DNA of 64,000 nt from Salinispora tropica CNB-440 (GCF_000016425.1 NC_009380.1:2918144-2982143); one strand, 5' to 3'. Positions 35,465 through 44,435 are shown, numbered from the stretch's first letter. The notes: generated by a model not told the origin, from the letters alone. Made by a program: numbers and translations.

Positions 35465-36226
35465 ATGGGGCGGCTGGACGACAAGGTGGCGCTCATCACC
35501 GGCGGTGCGCGCGGCATGGGCAAAGCACATGCCCGGCAGTTCGTCGCCGAGGGCGCCCGAGTGGTCATCGGCGACATACTCGACGACCGGGGTGCGGCTG
35601 TCGCCGATGGTCTCGGTAATGATCATTGCCGCTACGTGCACCACGATGTCACCAGCGAGCACGAGTGGGCTGCTGCGGTCGCCACCACGCTGGCGGCGTT
35701 CGGCCGACTCGACGTGCTGGTCAACAACGCCGGCATCTTCCGGCACGCAGCGATCACCACGATGGATCCGGCCGAGTTCCGACATGTGATCGACGTCAAC
35801 CTGACGGGCAGTTGGCTCGGCATCCACGCTGCGGCGCCGGCGATGACGACGGTCGGCGGTGGATCGATCGTGAACGTGTCCTCGATCGAGGGGTTCGTCG
35901 GCGCGGCCGGCCTCTCGGCCTACAGCGCCACCAAGTTCGGGATCCGCGGCATCACAAGGTCCGCGGCGCAGGAGCTCGGGCCCGCCGGCATCCGGGTCAA
36001 CTCGGTTCATCCCGGCGGCGTGATGACCTCGATGGCGCTGGCCGCCGCCGAAACCATGCCCGCGGTCGATTCGGATGCATTCCTCAATTCGCTGCCGATC
36101 GCCCGCTTCGCCGAGCCGGTGGAGATCTCCCGACTGGTGGCGTTCCTCGCCTCGGACGAGTCGTCATACACCACGGGTGCCGAGTTCGTGGCCGACGGCG
36201 GGCTCCTTTCCGGACCGGGATACTAA
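35465..36226 (+). CDS. 3-alpha/20-beta-hydroxysteroid dehydrogenase-like SDR (FabG3/Rv2002 type)
   Basis: A 253-residue SDR with strong resemblance to Mtb FabG3 (Rv2002), a hydroxysteroid dehydrogenase. It has the cofactor motif ITGGARGMGKAHA at about residues 10-22, GDILDDRG after it, LVNNAGIF, the serine in VNVSSIEGFVG, YSATKFGIRG and the end LASDESSYTTGAEFVADGG. It is likely NADH-dependent and acts on a hydroxyl/keto group of a steroid or HIP derivative. ATG 35465 follows AGGAGGAGTTG. The KstR2-type operator immediately upstream points to a late-ring substrate, unlike the general steroid role of FabG3. A PPOX-family gene follows 66 bases later. Confidence 0.88.
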   Translation: MGRLDDKVALITGGARGMGKAHARQFVAEGARVVIGDILDDRGAAVADGLGNDHCRYVHHDVTSEHEWAAAVATTLAAFGRLDVLVNNAGIFRHAAITTMDPAEFRHVIDVNLTGSWLGIHAAAPAMTTVGGGSIVNVSSIEGFVGAAGLSAYSATKFGIRGITRSAAQELGPAGIRVNSVHPGGVMTSMALAAAETMPAVDSDAFLNSLPIARFAEPVEISRLVAFLASDESSYTTGAEFVADGGLLSGPGY

Positions 36227-36292
36227 GATGACCTTGCGGGATCGAGGAGCGGCCGTGGCCGGCGAGAGTAGCGACGCGGAGGGCGAGGACTG

Positions 36293-36775
36293 GTGAACCA
36301 GCGCGCCACAGTGGCGATGCCACCCGCGGACGTCGAGGAACACTTGGCCCACGGCCGGAAGCTCCAGCTCGCCACCGTGAACCGGGACGGCACGCCACAC
36401 CTGGTCAGCATGTTCTATGCGATGCATGCCGGACGCATCGCCTTCTGGACCTACCACGCTTCCCAGAAGGCCCGGAACCTGACTCGCGACCCACGGGTGA
36501 CCTGCCTGGTCGAGGAGGGCGACGGCTACTTCGAGCTGCGCGGCGTTCAGGTAACCGGCGAGGTCACCCGGATCGACGATCTGGCCGGGGTGGCCGCTGT
36601 CGGCCGCCTGATCGCCGCGCGGATGCCCAGCCCCCTGGTGGTGGGTGATCTACCGCCCGGTGAGGTAGCAGCGGCACTCGACGGCTATGTCGAGCACGCG
36701 GCGGCCAAGCGGGCGGCCTACCTGGTCGAGCCACGGCGGGTGGTCAGCTGGGACCATCGCCGGCTGACGACCTGA
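36293..36775 (+). CDS. pyridoxamine 5'-phosphate oxidase-fold (F420/FMN) protein
   Basis: A 160-residue split beta-barrel flavin/F420-binding protein. The opening ARGRKLQ-type segment, here AHGRKLQLATVNRDGTPHLV, and FWTYHASQKARNLTRDPRVT are the typical cofactor-pocket stretches of the actinobacterial PPOX/F420 family. The enzyme probably performs an F420H2- or FMN-dependent reduction in the cytoplasm. It follows the KstR2-controlled SDR and may be cotranscribed, but its substrate is unknown. GTG 36293 follows GGCGAGG; no better start exists upstream. It is convergent with the SDR gene ending at 36818. Confidence 0.82.
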   Translation: MNQRATVAMPPADVEEHLAHGRKLQLATVNRDGTPHLVSMFYAMHAGRIAFWTYHASQKARNLTRDPRVTCLVEEGDGYFELRGVQVTGEVTRIDDLAGVAAVGRLIAARMPSPLVVGDLPPGEVAAALDGYVEHAAAKRAAYLVEPRRVVSWDHRRLTT

Positions 36776-36817
36776 GCCGTTCGGCCGCGCCCTGAGTGCC
36801 GTGGCGCAGCAGCGCTA

Positions 36818-37576
36818 CTACACCTGGGTCGGGGGCGACACCTGCGCCCGCACATCTGCAAGATAGCCCGGCCACTCGCCACCGCCGTGCACCGCCACCG
36901 CCGCCCCGGTCACATAGGAGGCCAGCGGAGAGGCCAACAGCAGACAGACTCCGGCCACCTCGGCTGGCGTCGCGGGGCGCCCCAGGGGAACGGTGCGCGC
37001 CACCGCTGCCGGGTCCAGCTGGAGGCCCGCGTCCCCGACCACCGGGCCGGGGACAACACTGTTCACCCGCACCGCCGGCGCCCACTCGGCGGCCAGACTC
37101 GTCGCCAGATGGTGCAGTCCAGCCTTGGCAGCGCCATATGCAGCGGAGCCGGGCGATGGACGTGTGCCGCTCACACTTCCGACCATGACGATGGCCCCGC
37201 CACCGGGCTGCTGTTGCATGATCGTGTTGGCTGCCTGCGCAACATGCAACGGGGCAACCAGGTTGAGCTCAACGATCTTGGCGTGCAGCCGGGGCGACGC
37301 GCTGGCGGCCGCCACCGGCGGACCACCACCTGCGTTGTTCACCAGCACGTCGAGGCGACCGAACCGGTCAATCGCCGCCGCCACCAGCGCGGCGGCCTGC
37401 CCGGGATCACGAACATCAGCCTGAACGAAGTCGGGCACCACCGAGGACGGTTGGGTTCGGCCGCAGACCAGCACCCGAGCGCCCGCCGCAAGGAACGCCG
37501 AGGCGATCGCGGCACCGACGCCTCGCGTCCCCCCGGTGACCACCACACCACGACCAGTGAAATCGAGGGGCTCCAT
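36818..37576 (-). CDS. short-chain dehydrogenase (Rv3549c-like)
   Basis: A 252-residue classical SDR: cofactor motif VVVTGGTRGVGAAIA at about residues 11-25, DVLVNNAGGGPP, the serine in VMVGSVSGTRPSPGS, active-site YGAAKAGLHHL and C-terminal SYVTGAAVAVHGGGEWPGY. The LDFTGRGVVVTGGTRGVG start recalls Mtb Rv3549c, an SDR next to echA20 in the KstR2-linked region, but this is a recollection. It may oxidise a hydroxyacyl-CoA of HIP catabolism. ATG 37576 lacks a strong ribosome site. A KstR2-type box with two mismatches lies 20 bases upstream, which supports that placement. Confidence 0.83.
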   Translation of the reverse strand: MEPLDFTGRGVVVTGGTRGVGAAIASAFLAAGARVLVCGRTQPSSVVPDFVQADVRDPGQAAALVAAAIDRFGRLDVLVNNAGGGPPVAAASASPRLHAKIVELNLVAPLHVAQAANTIMQQQPGGGAIVMVGSVSGTRPSPGSAAYGAAKAGLHHLATSLAAEWAPAVRVNSVVPGPVVGDAGLQLDPAAVARTVPLGRPATPAEVAGVCLLLASPLASYVTGAAVAVHGGGEWPGYLADVRAQVSPPTQV

Positions 37577-37595
37577 TGACTGATGTTAGCCCTCA

Positions 37596-37609
37596 GACAA
37601 TCGCTTGGT
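37596..37609. promoter_or_regulatory. weak KstR2-type operator
   Basis: GACAATCGCTTGGT keeps the CTTGnT half of AnCAAGnnCTTGnT exactly but has G and T mismatches in the other half. It lies 20 bases upstream of the SDR start at 37576. Confidence 0.45.
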
Positions 37610-37661
37610 CGACCCGAGGACGCGATCAGACCGGGCCACCCTGAGTCTTCCCGCGAGGGAC

Positions 37662-37675
37662 TAGAACACATTACA
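37662..37675 (+). promoter_or_regulatory. degenerate KstR-like box upstream of LLM gene
   Basis: TAGAACACATTACA has the left half of the KstR box intact and two mismatches in the right half. It overlaps TACAGT (37672-37677), a -10 candidate that lies exactly six bases from ATG 37684, as expected for a leaderless transcript. Confidence 0.42.
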
Positions 37676-37683
37676 GTTTATAG

Positions 37684-38556
37684 ATGAGATTCAGTCTCGG
37701 TATCGCGCTCAGTCCGCTCGACCAGCTCGTCGACCTGACGCAAACCGCTGAGGAGTGTGGTTTCTCAGCCATCGCCCTGCCCGACTCCCTCTTCTACTCC
37801 GAAGAGGTCAGCGTCAGGTATCCGTACACTCCGGATGGCAGTCGGTTCTGGACAGCGCAGACGCCCTGGGCCGATCCGCTGGTGACCGCCGCCGCACTCG
37901 GCGCTGCCACCACCCGGATCCGGTTCCACACCCAGGTGCTCAAACTCGGGCCCCGTAACCCGGTACTGTTGGCGCGTCAGGTCGGCTCGGTGGCGAACCT
38001 GACCGGTAACCGGTTCGGGCTCGGCGTCGGGCTGGGCTGGTCGCCGGAGGAGTCAATCTGGTGCGACTCCCCGTTCACCGCTCGGGGCGCCCGGGGCGAC
38101 GAGGCGATTGAGGTGCTGCGGCTGATCCTGGGCGGCGGCATGGTGGAGCACCATGGCACGCACTTCGACTTCGGCCGGCTACAGATGAGCCCGGCCCCGA
38201 CCGAGCAGGTCCCGATCTACGTGGGCGGTCACAGCATCGCGGCCCTGCGTCGTGCGGCCCGGCTGGGTGACGGCTGGTCCTCCGCCATGATGCGCTTCGA
38301 CGACCTGCGCACGACAATCAACCAACTTGCCCGGCTACGCCTCGAGTATGACCGGGCCGACCAGCCGTTCGAGATCCAGGCGGTGTGCGTCGACCGACTT
38401 GGCCTGGAGGGCTTCCGGCAACAGGCCGAGGCCGGCGTGACCGACGCGATCGTGGTGCCCTGGCGCTTCTACGGCGTCGGCTTCGACGGCGAACTCGCGG
38501 CCAAAACGGCCGGGATCCGCCGCTTCGCCGACGAGGTCATCAGCAAATTCCACTAG
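37684..38556 (+). CDS. F420-dependent LLM-class oxidoreductase
   Basis: A 290-residue luciferase-like barrel enzyme with LGIALSPLDQLVDLTQTAEE at the start, ATTRIRFHTQVLKLGPRNPV, RFGLGVGLGWSPEE and PIYVGGHSIAALRRAARLGDGW. It is shorter and only distantly similar to the LLM protein at 3-911. Probably F420H2-dependent and cytoplasmic; the substrate is unknown, possibly a sterol- or acyl-CoA-derived enone. There is no ribosome site before ATG 37684, and the promoter geometry suggests a leaderless transcript. Its stop overlaps the 3' end of the frame-broken sulfotransferase on the opposite strand by four bases. Confidence 0.85.
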   Translation: MRFSLGIALSPLDQLVDLTQTAEECGFSAIALPDSLFYSEEVSVRYPYTPDGSRFWTAQTPWADPLVTAAALGAATTRIRFHTQVLKLGPRNPVLLARQVGSVANLTGNRFGLGVGLGWSPEESIWCDSPFTARGARGDEAIEVLRLILGGGMVEHHGTHFDFGRLQMSPAPTEQVPIYVGGHSIAALRRAARLGDGWSSAMMRFDDLRTTINQLARLRLEYDRADQPFEIQAVCVDRLGLEGFRQQAEAGVTDAIVVPWRFYGVGFDGELAAKTAGIRRFADEVISKFH

Positions 38557-39676
38557 GTGAACGTGGCGTCTACCTCAGCCGGGGTCAGCCCGAAATCGGC
38601 CAGGTGATAGCGGTGCGCGGGGCGCTCTCGCCGCTGGTGCAGCGAGCTCATCCCGGATCGCGCGGCATCGGTCAACCGGGCCCCAACCGATCGTAGATCA
38701 CCTCCACGACCCGGATCGGATCAGCCACGAAGTCGTCGTAGTAGACGTCGATGAAGTGTGCCGGGTCGTGTCGCTCGCGGTCGGCCACGAACCGCCGCAG
38801 CCCACGCGACCAGAGCTTTGCCTGTTCCCCACCGAGTACCGCACCGCGGAACAACTCCGACCAGCCCTCGCACGCCTGCGCGTTGAGGCTGCAGACCGAG
38901 GCGACAACCTCCCGCGGCGCGCGATGAGTCTGGATCACCACAGCGTCGGGGTAGACGGCGAGCAGCGCATCGAGGGCGAACAGGTGACTCGGGTTCTTCA
39001 ACACCCAGCGACGATCTCGGTCGTGCAGGCCGATGAGCTGGAGGTTACGCCGGTGCCGCCGGTAGGCAGCCGTCCAGTCCTGTTCACTCAACCACCGCGA
39101 ATAGCTCGGCAGGTAGGCAAGGCACTCGAAGGACACGGACATCATGGACTGACGCAGCAACCGCCAGCACTCCTCTACCTGGTCCGCCGCGGTGTAGTGC
39201 GCACCCCGCAGGCTCGGGTTGGTCTCGTGGTACTGCTCGTAACCGGCCCGCAGACCGGCATAGACGAGGTTCGACTCCCAGGTGGCGCGCGGCGGGCGGG
39301 GTTGGGGGGCCTCGGTCAGCCACAGCTCGAGCCCCTGGTGTACGGGGTCGGCGGTGAGCAACCGGTGCAGGGCGGTGGTTCCGGTACGGGGCAGGCCGGT
39401 CACGAAGATGGGGCGGGCGACCGGGACCTCGGCGTACTCCGGGAACTGCCGCCACGCGGCCTCGCTGAGGAGCCGGGACACGAGTGCCGCGCGGAGAAGC
39501 GCCCGGGAGACCTTGCTGCCGGTGGGCGTGAGGGCCGCCTCGTTCCGGTACGCGGCGAGCAGCTCGCTCATACCCTCGCGATAGTCGTCATCGCCGAAGT
39601 CGTCAAGCCCGGTGAGTCGAGTTGCCGAGGCGTGTAGCTCCTCGATTGTTCCGACATCCGTACGGGTGCTGCTCAT
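38553..39676 (-). pseudogene. sulfotransferase (Rv3529c-like) with C-terminal frameshift
   Basis: The intact frame (38672-39676, 334 codons) has the PAPS-binding loop VTGLPRTGTTALHRLL and the second PAPS motif THRAPREVVASVCSLNAQ of Stf-type sulfotransferases. It stops at a TGA after YDRLGPG. In the next frame the sequence continues without interruption as LTDAARSG, LHQRRERPAHRYHLADFGLT and PAEVDATFT to TAG at 38553, a normal sulfotransferase C-terminus. Restoring one base near 38675-38684 (GGGG/CCC run) would give about 374 residues, the size of the Mtb protein (384). It precedes the SDR and DUF1214 genes in transcription order reversed, as in Rv3529c-Rv3530c-Rv3531c. It is either an inactivated gene or a sequencing error. 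Confidence 0.82.
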
Positions 39677-39691
39677 GCTCGCTCCCCGGGG

Positions 39692-40468
39692 TCAGTGATG
39701 GAACTCGCCGCAGTTGACGTCGAGGCACTGACCAGTGATGCCGCGAGCCAGACCGGAGCTGAGGAACAGCACGGCGTCAGCGACCTCGTCCGGCACGGGC
39801 AGCCGGCCCAGGTCGGTGGTAGCGGCGACCTCGTCGTAGATCTGCTGGGGCGGCACGCCACGCTGACTCGCCTGGTAGTCAAACCAGAGCCGCAGGCTGT
39901 CGGCCCAGATCCAGCCGGGTGCGACCGAATTGACCCGCACGCCCCTCGGCCCGAGTTCAGTGGCCAGATTCTGCGCCGCCGCGAGCAGCGCGGCCTTGGC
40001 CAGCTTGTACGGGCCGAACGCCAGACGGGAGTGGCGCAGCACCGCGGAGTTGACCATGACCACGTTGCCGCCGGACTCCACCAACGCGGGCGTCAGCAGC
40101 CGAGTCATACGCAGCGCCGCAAGCACGTTGACCTCGAAGCTCGATCGTAGGTCAGCCAGTTCGACCGTCCCGAGACCCCGCATCGGCGGCATCTCGAACG
40201 CGTTGCTGACCAGCACGTCAACGCGGCCGAACTCGGCGAGGGCGGCCCGCACGAGTGCGGCGCTCGACTCGCCGTCGGTGAGGTCGGTGGGTACCGCCAG
40301 GGCCCGCTGACCTGCCGCCCGCACCTTGCCGGCCACCCCGTTCAGGAAGGACCCGGTGCGGGCGGCGAGCACCACGTGGGCACCGGCCTGCGCGGCACGC
40401 ACCGCGATGGCCTGGCCCAGCCCGGGGCCGACCCCGGCCACCACGACGATCTTCTCCGTGAGCAGCAC
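39692..40468 (-). CDS. short-chain dehydrogenase (Rv3530c-like)
   Basis: A 258-residue SDR-fold protein. The cofactor motif is unusual (VVAGVGPGLGQAIAVRAA) and NNAG is replaced by VSNAFEMPPM, but the serine in MVNSAVLRHS and the YxxxK in FGPYKLAKAALLAAA are present. These deviations and the size fit Mtb Rv3530c, which sits between the sulfotransferase and the DUF1214 gene in the KstR region. It probably oxidises or reduces a sterol-related hydroxyl; the exact step is unknown. GTG 40468 lies three bases after the DUF1214 stop, and the sulfotransferase ATG follows 15 bases after its stop, so the three form one operon with a KstR box at 41640. Confidence 0.86.
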   Translation of the reverse strand: MLLTEKIVVVAGVGPGLGQAIAVRAAQAGAHVVLAARTGSFLNGVAGKVRAAGQRALAVPTDLTDGESSAALVRAALAEFGRVDVLVSNAFEMPPMRGLGTVELADLRSSFEVNVLAALRMTRLLTPALVESGGNVVMVNSAVLRHSRLAFGPYKLAKAALLAAAQNLATELGPRGVRVNSVAPGWIWADSLRLWFDYQASQRGVPPQQIYDEVAATTDLGRLPVPDEVADAVLFLSSGLARGITGQCLDVNCGEFHH

Positions 40469-40471
40469 GGC

Positions 40472-41629
40472 TCAGCCCAGCATCCGGGCCGCGGTCGCGG
40501 CCTGCCGGGCGGCGATGCGTTCCTGCCATGCCGCCCGCCCGATCCGCTCGTAGTACGGCACCTGCTTGGGTAGGTCATCCACCGCGACCACCTCCACCCG
40601 CGGCCCGTCCGCGCCGGTCAACGCATGGGACAGCCGCTGCCAGCGCAGCTGCACGTAGCCGCGATCGTGGCCGGTGCGCTCCAGCCAGTTCGCCACCCCT
40701 GGATCGCGTTCGCTGACCACATACCGGATCATGCCGTCGGGGTCGATCCGGGCCTGGGGCACCGTGAGGCTCGTCTGGTGGTTGCTGTAGTCCAGCGAGA
40801 TATACCACATGCTGCCCAACTGGATGCCCTGGTATGGGGCGTCGGAGACCGGCACGGTGATCACCATGGCCTGGTCCTCGGCGAGCTGGTAGTGGCCCAC
40901 AGAGGAGTACTGGGTCGCCAGCCCGCCGGGGGTGAGCCGGGGCGGCGTCAGGGTGTTCACCGGCAGGTTCAGGTAGAACCGCTCAGCAAACGCGAGGAAC
41001 GTGTGAATTCGACCGGTGAGGATCTTGCTGGCCACGGCGTAGCGCCGGGCCAGGGTTTCCTCGGTCAGTGGCGGCGGAGCCACGCCACTGGTGTCGGCTC
41101 GGTGGATGCGCAGCATGCCGGGGCGTTCGGCCGCCCAGTCGCTGAACACCTCACGCACCACGAGCATGGCCGAGCCGGGAGCGAGCGGGAACGCGTTCGG
41201 GCCGGAGAGCCCCGGCCCGAACCGAATCTCGAAGGTGCCGTCCGGTCCGATGTCGACCTCGCGGTCGTCGAAGGCAGTGAGGCTGCCCGGGACGTTGACC
41301 GGAGAGTAGGAGCCGTCAAGGATCTGGAAGCTCAGGTCGGCGGTGCTGCCCCGGCGGCCGGTCACCACGTATTCCGCGTCGTCGCGAAGCCACGCGTGAA
41401 AGTAGAGGGTGTCTGGATTGTCGAGCCCCATCTTCGTGTACGGGCCGGTCGAGCGGACGAAGTAGGGGAATTCGCGGTCGTAGGACCAGGCCATCTGGAT
41501 CGAGCTCCGCACACCGCCAGCCAGGTAGTCGTAGCCCTCGACCAGATCCTGCCGGCCGCGGACGTGGGCCGCCTCGGCGATGACGCGCTCAGCTTCTGCG
41601 ATGGCGTTGACAAACGGCTGAGTAAGCAC
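40472..41629 (-). CDS. DUF1214-type conserved protein (Rv3531c-like)
   Basis: A 385-residue soluble protein of the DUF1214/DUF1254-like family, close in size and context to Mtb Rv3531c. Recognisable stretches are EGYDYLAGGVRSSIQMAWSY, DNPDTLYFHAWLRDDAEYVV, LDGSYSPVNVPGS and YISLDYSNHQTSLTVPQ. The function is unknown; the conserved link to sterol genes suggests a binding or auxiliary role. GTG 41629 has no ribosome site. TAGTAT (41641-41636) lies exactly six bases from the GTG, so the transcript is probably leaderless. The exact KstR box at 41640-41653 overlaps that -10. It heads the operon with the Rv3530c-like SDR and the broken sulfotransferase. Confidence 0.84.
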   Translation of the reverse strand: MLTQPFVNAIAEAERVIAEAAHVRGRQDLVEGYDYLAGGVRSSIQMAWSYDREFPYFVRSTGPYTKMGLDNPDTLYFHAWLRDDAEYVVTGRRGSTADLSFQILDGSYSPVNVPGSLTAFDDREVDIGPDGTFEIRFGPGLSGPNAFPLAPGSAMLVVREVFSDWAAERPGMLRIHRADTSGVAPPPLTEETLARRYAVASKILTGRIHTFLAFAERFYLNLPVNTLTPPRLTPGGLATQYSSVGHYQLAEDQAMVITVPVSDAPYQGIQLGSMWYISLDYSNHQTSLTVPQARIDPDGMIRYVVSERDPGVANWLERTGHDRGYVQLRWQRLSHALTGADGPRVEVVAVDDLPKQVPYYERIGRAAWQERIAARQAATAARMLG

Positions 41630-41639
41630 GAAGAAATAC

Positions 41640-41653
41640 TAGAACGCGTTCTA
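41640..41653 (-). promoter_or_regulatory. KstR operator overlapping a leaderless promoter
   Basis: TAGAACGCGTTCTA is a perfect palindrome and exact consensus. Toward the DUF1214 gene its terminal TA starts TAGTAT, six bases from the GTG start. Confidence 0.85.
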
Positions 41654-41704
41654 CTTTTACGTCAATGTACTTGCTAGAACGAAGCACTTTCGGCGCCGCA
41701 CGGT

Positions 41705-42826
41705 CTAGTTTCCGCGGTCACCGGCCGCCCCCTTGCCCAGCGTCCCGAGGCGGGCCAGGCTCTCCTCCGCCTCGGCGACCAGATCCGCCACCACGTCGGC
41801 GGCGGGTCGCACCTCATTGATCCGACCCACGATCTGCCCGACCGGCATCGGCACGACGGTCGGGTCATCGGAATCCATCAGCCGGGCGTGCGCCGGAGCC
41901 ACCAACAGGTTTTGCAGCGGCATCGGCAACGGCCGCGGCGCCCCCTCGTCGCTCCAGGCCTCAGTCCACCGATTGCGCAGCAGCCGGGCCGGCTTGCCGG
42001 AGTAGATTCGGCTGCGGACCGTATCCGCCGACCCCGCCCCGAGCAGCGCCGCCCGCAACGCGGAACTGCTCTGGTATTCGGCGGTGCCGAGCCAGACCGA
42101 GCCCATCCAGGCACCACACGCACCGAGCGCGAGCGCTGCGGCGATCTGCCGGCCGCTACCGATACCGCCCGCGGCCAACACCGGCACCTGCTCGCCAACC
42201 GCGTCAACCACCTCCGGCACCAGCACCATGCTGGCGATCTCACCGGTGTGACCGCCCGCCTCACACCCCTGCGCGACCACCAGATCGACCCCACTCGCCA
42301 CATGCCCTCGGGCATGGTCGGCCCGGCCGGCCAACGCGGCCACCAGCACGCCCTGCGCATGTGCCTGGGTGATCACGTCGGATGGCGGCGGACCGAGCGC
42401 GTTGGCGATCAGTCGGACCGGGTGCGTCAACGCCACCTCGACGTGGGTACGGGCCACGGAGTGCAGCCAACCGAGCACGCCAGGTTGGTGCGAGCCGTTG
42501 CCGGCGAGCGGCGGCACGCCAAGACGCAGCAGGGTTCGCTCGACGAAGTCGCGGTGCCCCGCCGGAATCAGCCCCTCGAGATCCGCAGGGGCGCCCTCGG
42601 CCGGCTCGGTGCTGGGCATCACCACATCCACCCCGTACGGCCGCCCCCCGGTCTCCTCGTCGAGCCAGGTGAGCACCGCGTCAAGCTCGTCCGGGTCGTT
42701 GAAACGCACACAGCCCAACACGCCCAGGCCGCCGGCCCGACTGATCGCCGCAACCACGTGCTCGGAGGGGCTGAAGCCGACGATCGGATGCGCGATGTCG
42801 AGCCGATCACACAACTCAGTCCGCAT
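41705..42826 (-). CDS. nitronate monooxygenase-like flavoprotein (NPD family)
   Basis: A 373-residue NPD-fold FMN protein, a distant relative of ipdC in this window. Motifs are IAHPIVGFSPSEHVVAAISRAGG, VAQGCEAGGHTGE with the conserved histidine, and VLAAGGIGSGRQIAAALALGA. It probably acts as an FMN-dependent reductase or nitronate monooxygenase in the cytoplasm. The start ATG 42826 lies inside the last codons of fadD19 (11-base overlap) after GAGGAGGTCAGCC, so it is cotranscribed with fadD19 and under the same KstR box. Its substrate is unknown. Coupling to the side-chain CoA ligase suggests a task on an activated sterol acyl chain. Confidence 0.83.
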   Translation of the reverse strand: MRTELCDRLDIAHPIVGFSPSEHVVAAISRAGGLGVLGCVRFNDPDELDAVLTWLDEETGGRPYGVDVVMPSTEPAEGAPADLEGLIPAGHRDFVERTLLRLGVPPLAGNGSHQPGVLGWLHSVARTHVEVALTHPVRLIANALGPPPSDVITQAHAQGVLVAALAGRADHARGHVASGVDLVVAQGCEAGGHTGEIASMVLVPEVVDAVGEQVPVLAAGGIGSGRQIAAALALGACGAWMGSVWLGTAEYQSSSALRAALLGAGSADTVRSRIYSGKPARLLRNRWTEAWSDEGAPRPLPMPLQNLLVAPAHARLMDSDDPTVVPMPVGQIVGRINEVRPAADVVADLVAEAEESLARLGTLGKGAAGDRGN

Positions 42827-44435
42827 GGCTGACCTCCTCGGCCGGATGTTGCGCGGCATGCCGCTGCGCCCACTGATAGTCGGCCTTGCCGCTGATCGTG
42901 CGGGAGATCTCGTCCACCAGCCAGACCGACCGCGGCACCTTGTACCCGGCGATCTGCTCCCGCAGGTGCGTTCGTACCCCCGCCAGATCGAGCGTGACGC
43001 CGGCCCGGGGCTGGATCAGTGCCGCCACCCGCTGCCCGAGCCGCTCGTCGGCCACCCCGACGACCAGCGCGTCGAAGACGTCGGGGTGCGTCTTCAGCGC
43101 CCCCTCGACCTCCTCCGGAAAGACCTTCTCACCGCCGGTGTTCACGCAGGTGCTACCCCGACCGAGCAACGTGATGGTGCCGTCAACCTCACGCCGGGCA
43201 AGGTCACCGGGGAGCGCGTACCGCACACCATCCACCTCGATCAACAGGGCGGCGGTTTTGACCGGGTCCTTGTAGTAGCCGAGGGGGAGGAAGCCGCTCT
43301 TCGCCAGCCGGCCTTCCCCGCCCGGCGGCACCGGCCGCCCGTCCGGGCCGAGCACCACCGTGCTCGGCGCGGGCGTGACCCGCGGGTCCTGCACCGCACC
43401 GCCGGGCACCTCGGCGACCACACCCAGCCCGATGAAGCCGGTCTCCGACGCTCCGATCGCGTCGGTGACCAGCACGTCGGGCAACAGTTCCAGGTACTGC
43501 CGCTTGACCCCCGGGGAGAAGAGAGCACCGCTGGACGAGACCGCTGCCACCGACGAGCCGTCGTAACCACCGGCGGCGTACGCCTCGATGATCGGACGGG
43601 CCATCGCGTCGCCGATCAGTACCATCACGTTCACCCGGCGCCGCTCGACCGTCCGCCAGACCTCCTGCGGGTTGAAGTGCGGCAGCAGCACCACGGTGTC
43701 GCCGGCGAAGAGCGCGGCGAGCACGGCCCACTGCGCGTTGCCATGAATCAGTGGCGCCATACACAGGCGTACCGTCGCGGTTGCACCGGCGCCCCGGGCG
43801 GACTGGGCCCACTCGTCCTCGAGCGGAATGCCGGTCATGAAGTCGACGCCACCGCCGAGTGCACGCCACACGTCCTCGTGCCGCCAGAGCACACCCTTCG
43901 GGTAGCCGGTGGTGCCACCGGTGTACAGCAGGTAGATGTCGTCCGCCGAGCGCTCACCGAACTCCCGACCTGGGTCGCCGGCGGCAAGCGCGTCCGCGTA
44001 CGGCACGCCGCCGTACCCGCCGATCTCCTCCGCCGAACCGTCGGGCAGGGTCACCACTGTGTGCGGACCCGACGTACTGGCCAGCACGGTAGCGACCCGG
44101 GGCGCGAAGCGACGGTCGTGTATCAGTGCGGACAACTCCGCGTCGGCAAAGAGGAAACGTAACTCGTTCTCAACGTACCGATAGTTGATGTTGACGACCG
44201 CGGCGCGCAGCTTGTAGACGGCGATCATGGCCACCACGGCCTCGATCGAGTTACCAGCGTAGAGGCCGACGTGGTCACCGGGGCGCACGCCACGGTCACG
44301 TAGGAAGTGGGCCAGCCGGTTGGCGCGCTCCTCCAGCTCCGGGTAACTGATCGCCTGCTCGCCGAGGAACACGGCGGGACGGTCACCGAAGGCGTCAACC
44401 GCATGTTCAAACAGGTCTGCGATATTTGCCACCAT
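42816..44435 (-). CDS. fadD19: steroid side-chain acyl-CoA ligase FadD19
   Basis: A 539-residue ANL-superfamily ligase strongly resembling Mtb FadD19. It activates sterol C26 acids to CoA thioesters and is known to matter for C24-branched sterols. The P-loop is YLLYTGGTTGYPKGVLWRHE, followed by IGASETGFIGLG, the YALPGDLARREVDG region with the conserved Asp, GRGSTCVNTGGEKVFPEEVE and the C-terminal lysine in ISGKADYQWA. ATG 44435 was chosen: TACTTT lies six bases upstream, fitting a leaderless transcript; GTG 44438 is adjacent. It diverges from echA19 across a KstR-type box, the same arrangement as in Mtb. The NPD gene overlaps its 3' end. Confidence 0.94.
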   Translation of the reverse strand: MVANIADLFEHAVDAFGDRPAVFLGEQAISYPELEERANRLAHFLRDRGVRPGDHVGLYAGNSIEAVVAMIAVYKLRAAVVNINYRYVENELRFLFADAELSALIHDRRFAPRVATVLASTSGPHTVVTLPDGSAEEIGGYGGVPYADALAAGDPGREFGERSADDIYLLYTGGTTGYPKGVLWRHEDVWRALGGGVDFMTGIPLEDEWAQSARGAGATATVRLCMAPLIHGNAQWAVLAALFAGDTVVLLPHFNPQEVWRTVERRRVNVMVLIGDAMARPIIEAYAAGGYDGSSVAAVSSSGALFSPGVKRQYLELLPDVLVTDAIGASETGFIGLGVVAEVPGGAVQDPRVTPAPSTVVLGPDGRPVPPGGEGRLAKSGFLPLGYYKDPVKTAALLIEVDGVRYALPGDLARREVDGTITLLGRGSTCVNTGGEKVFPEEVEGALKTHPDVFDALVVGVADERLGQRVAALIQPRAGVTLDLAGVRTHLREQIAGYKVPRSVWLVDEISRTISGKADYQWAQRHAAQHPAEEVSHAD

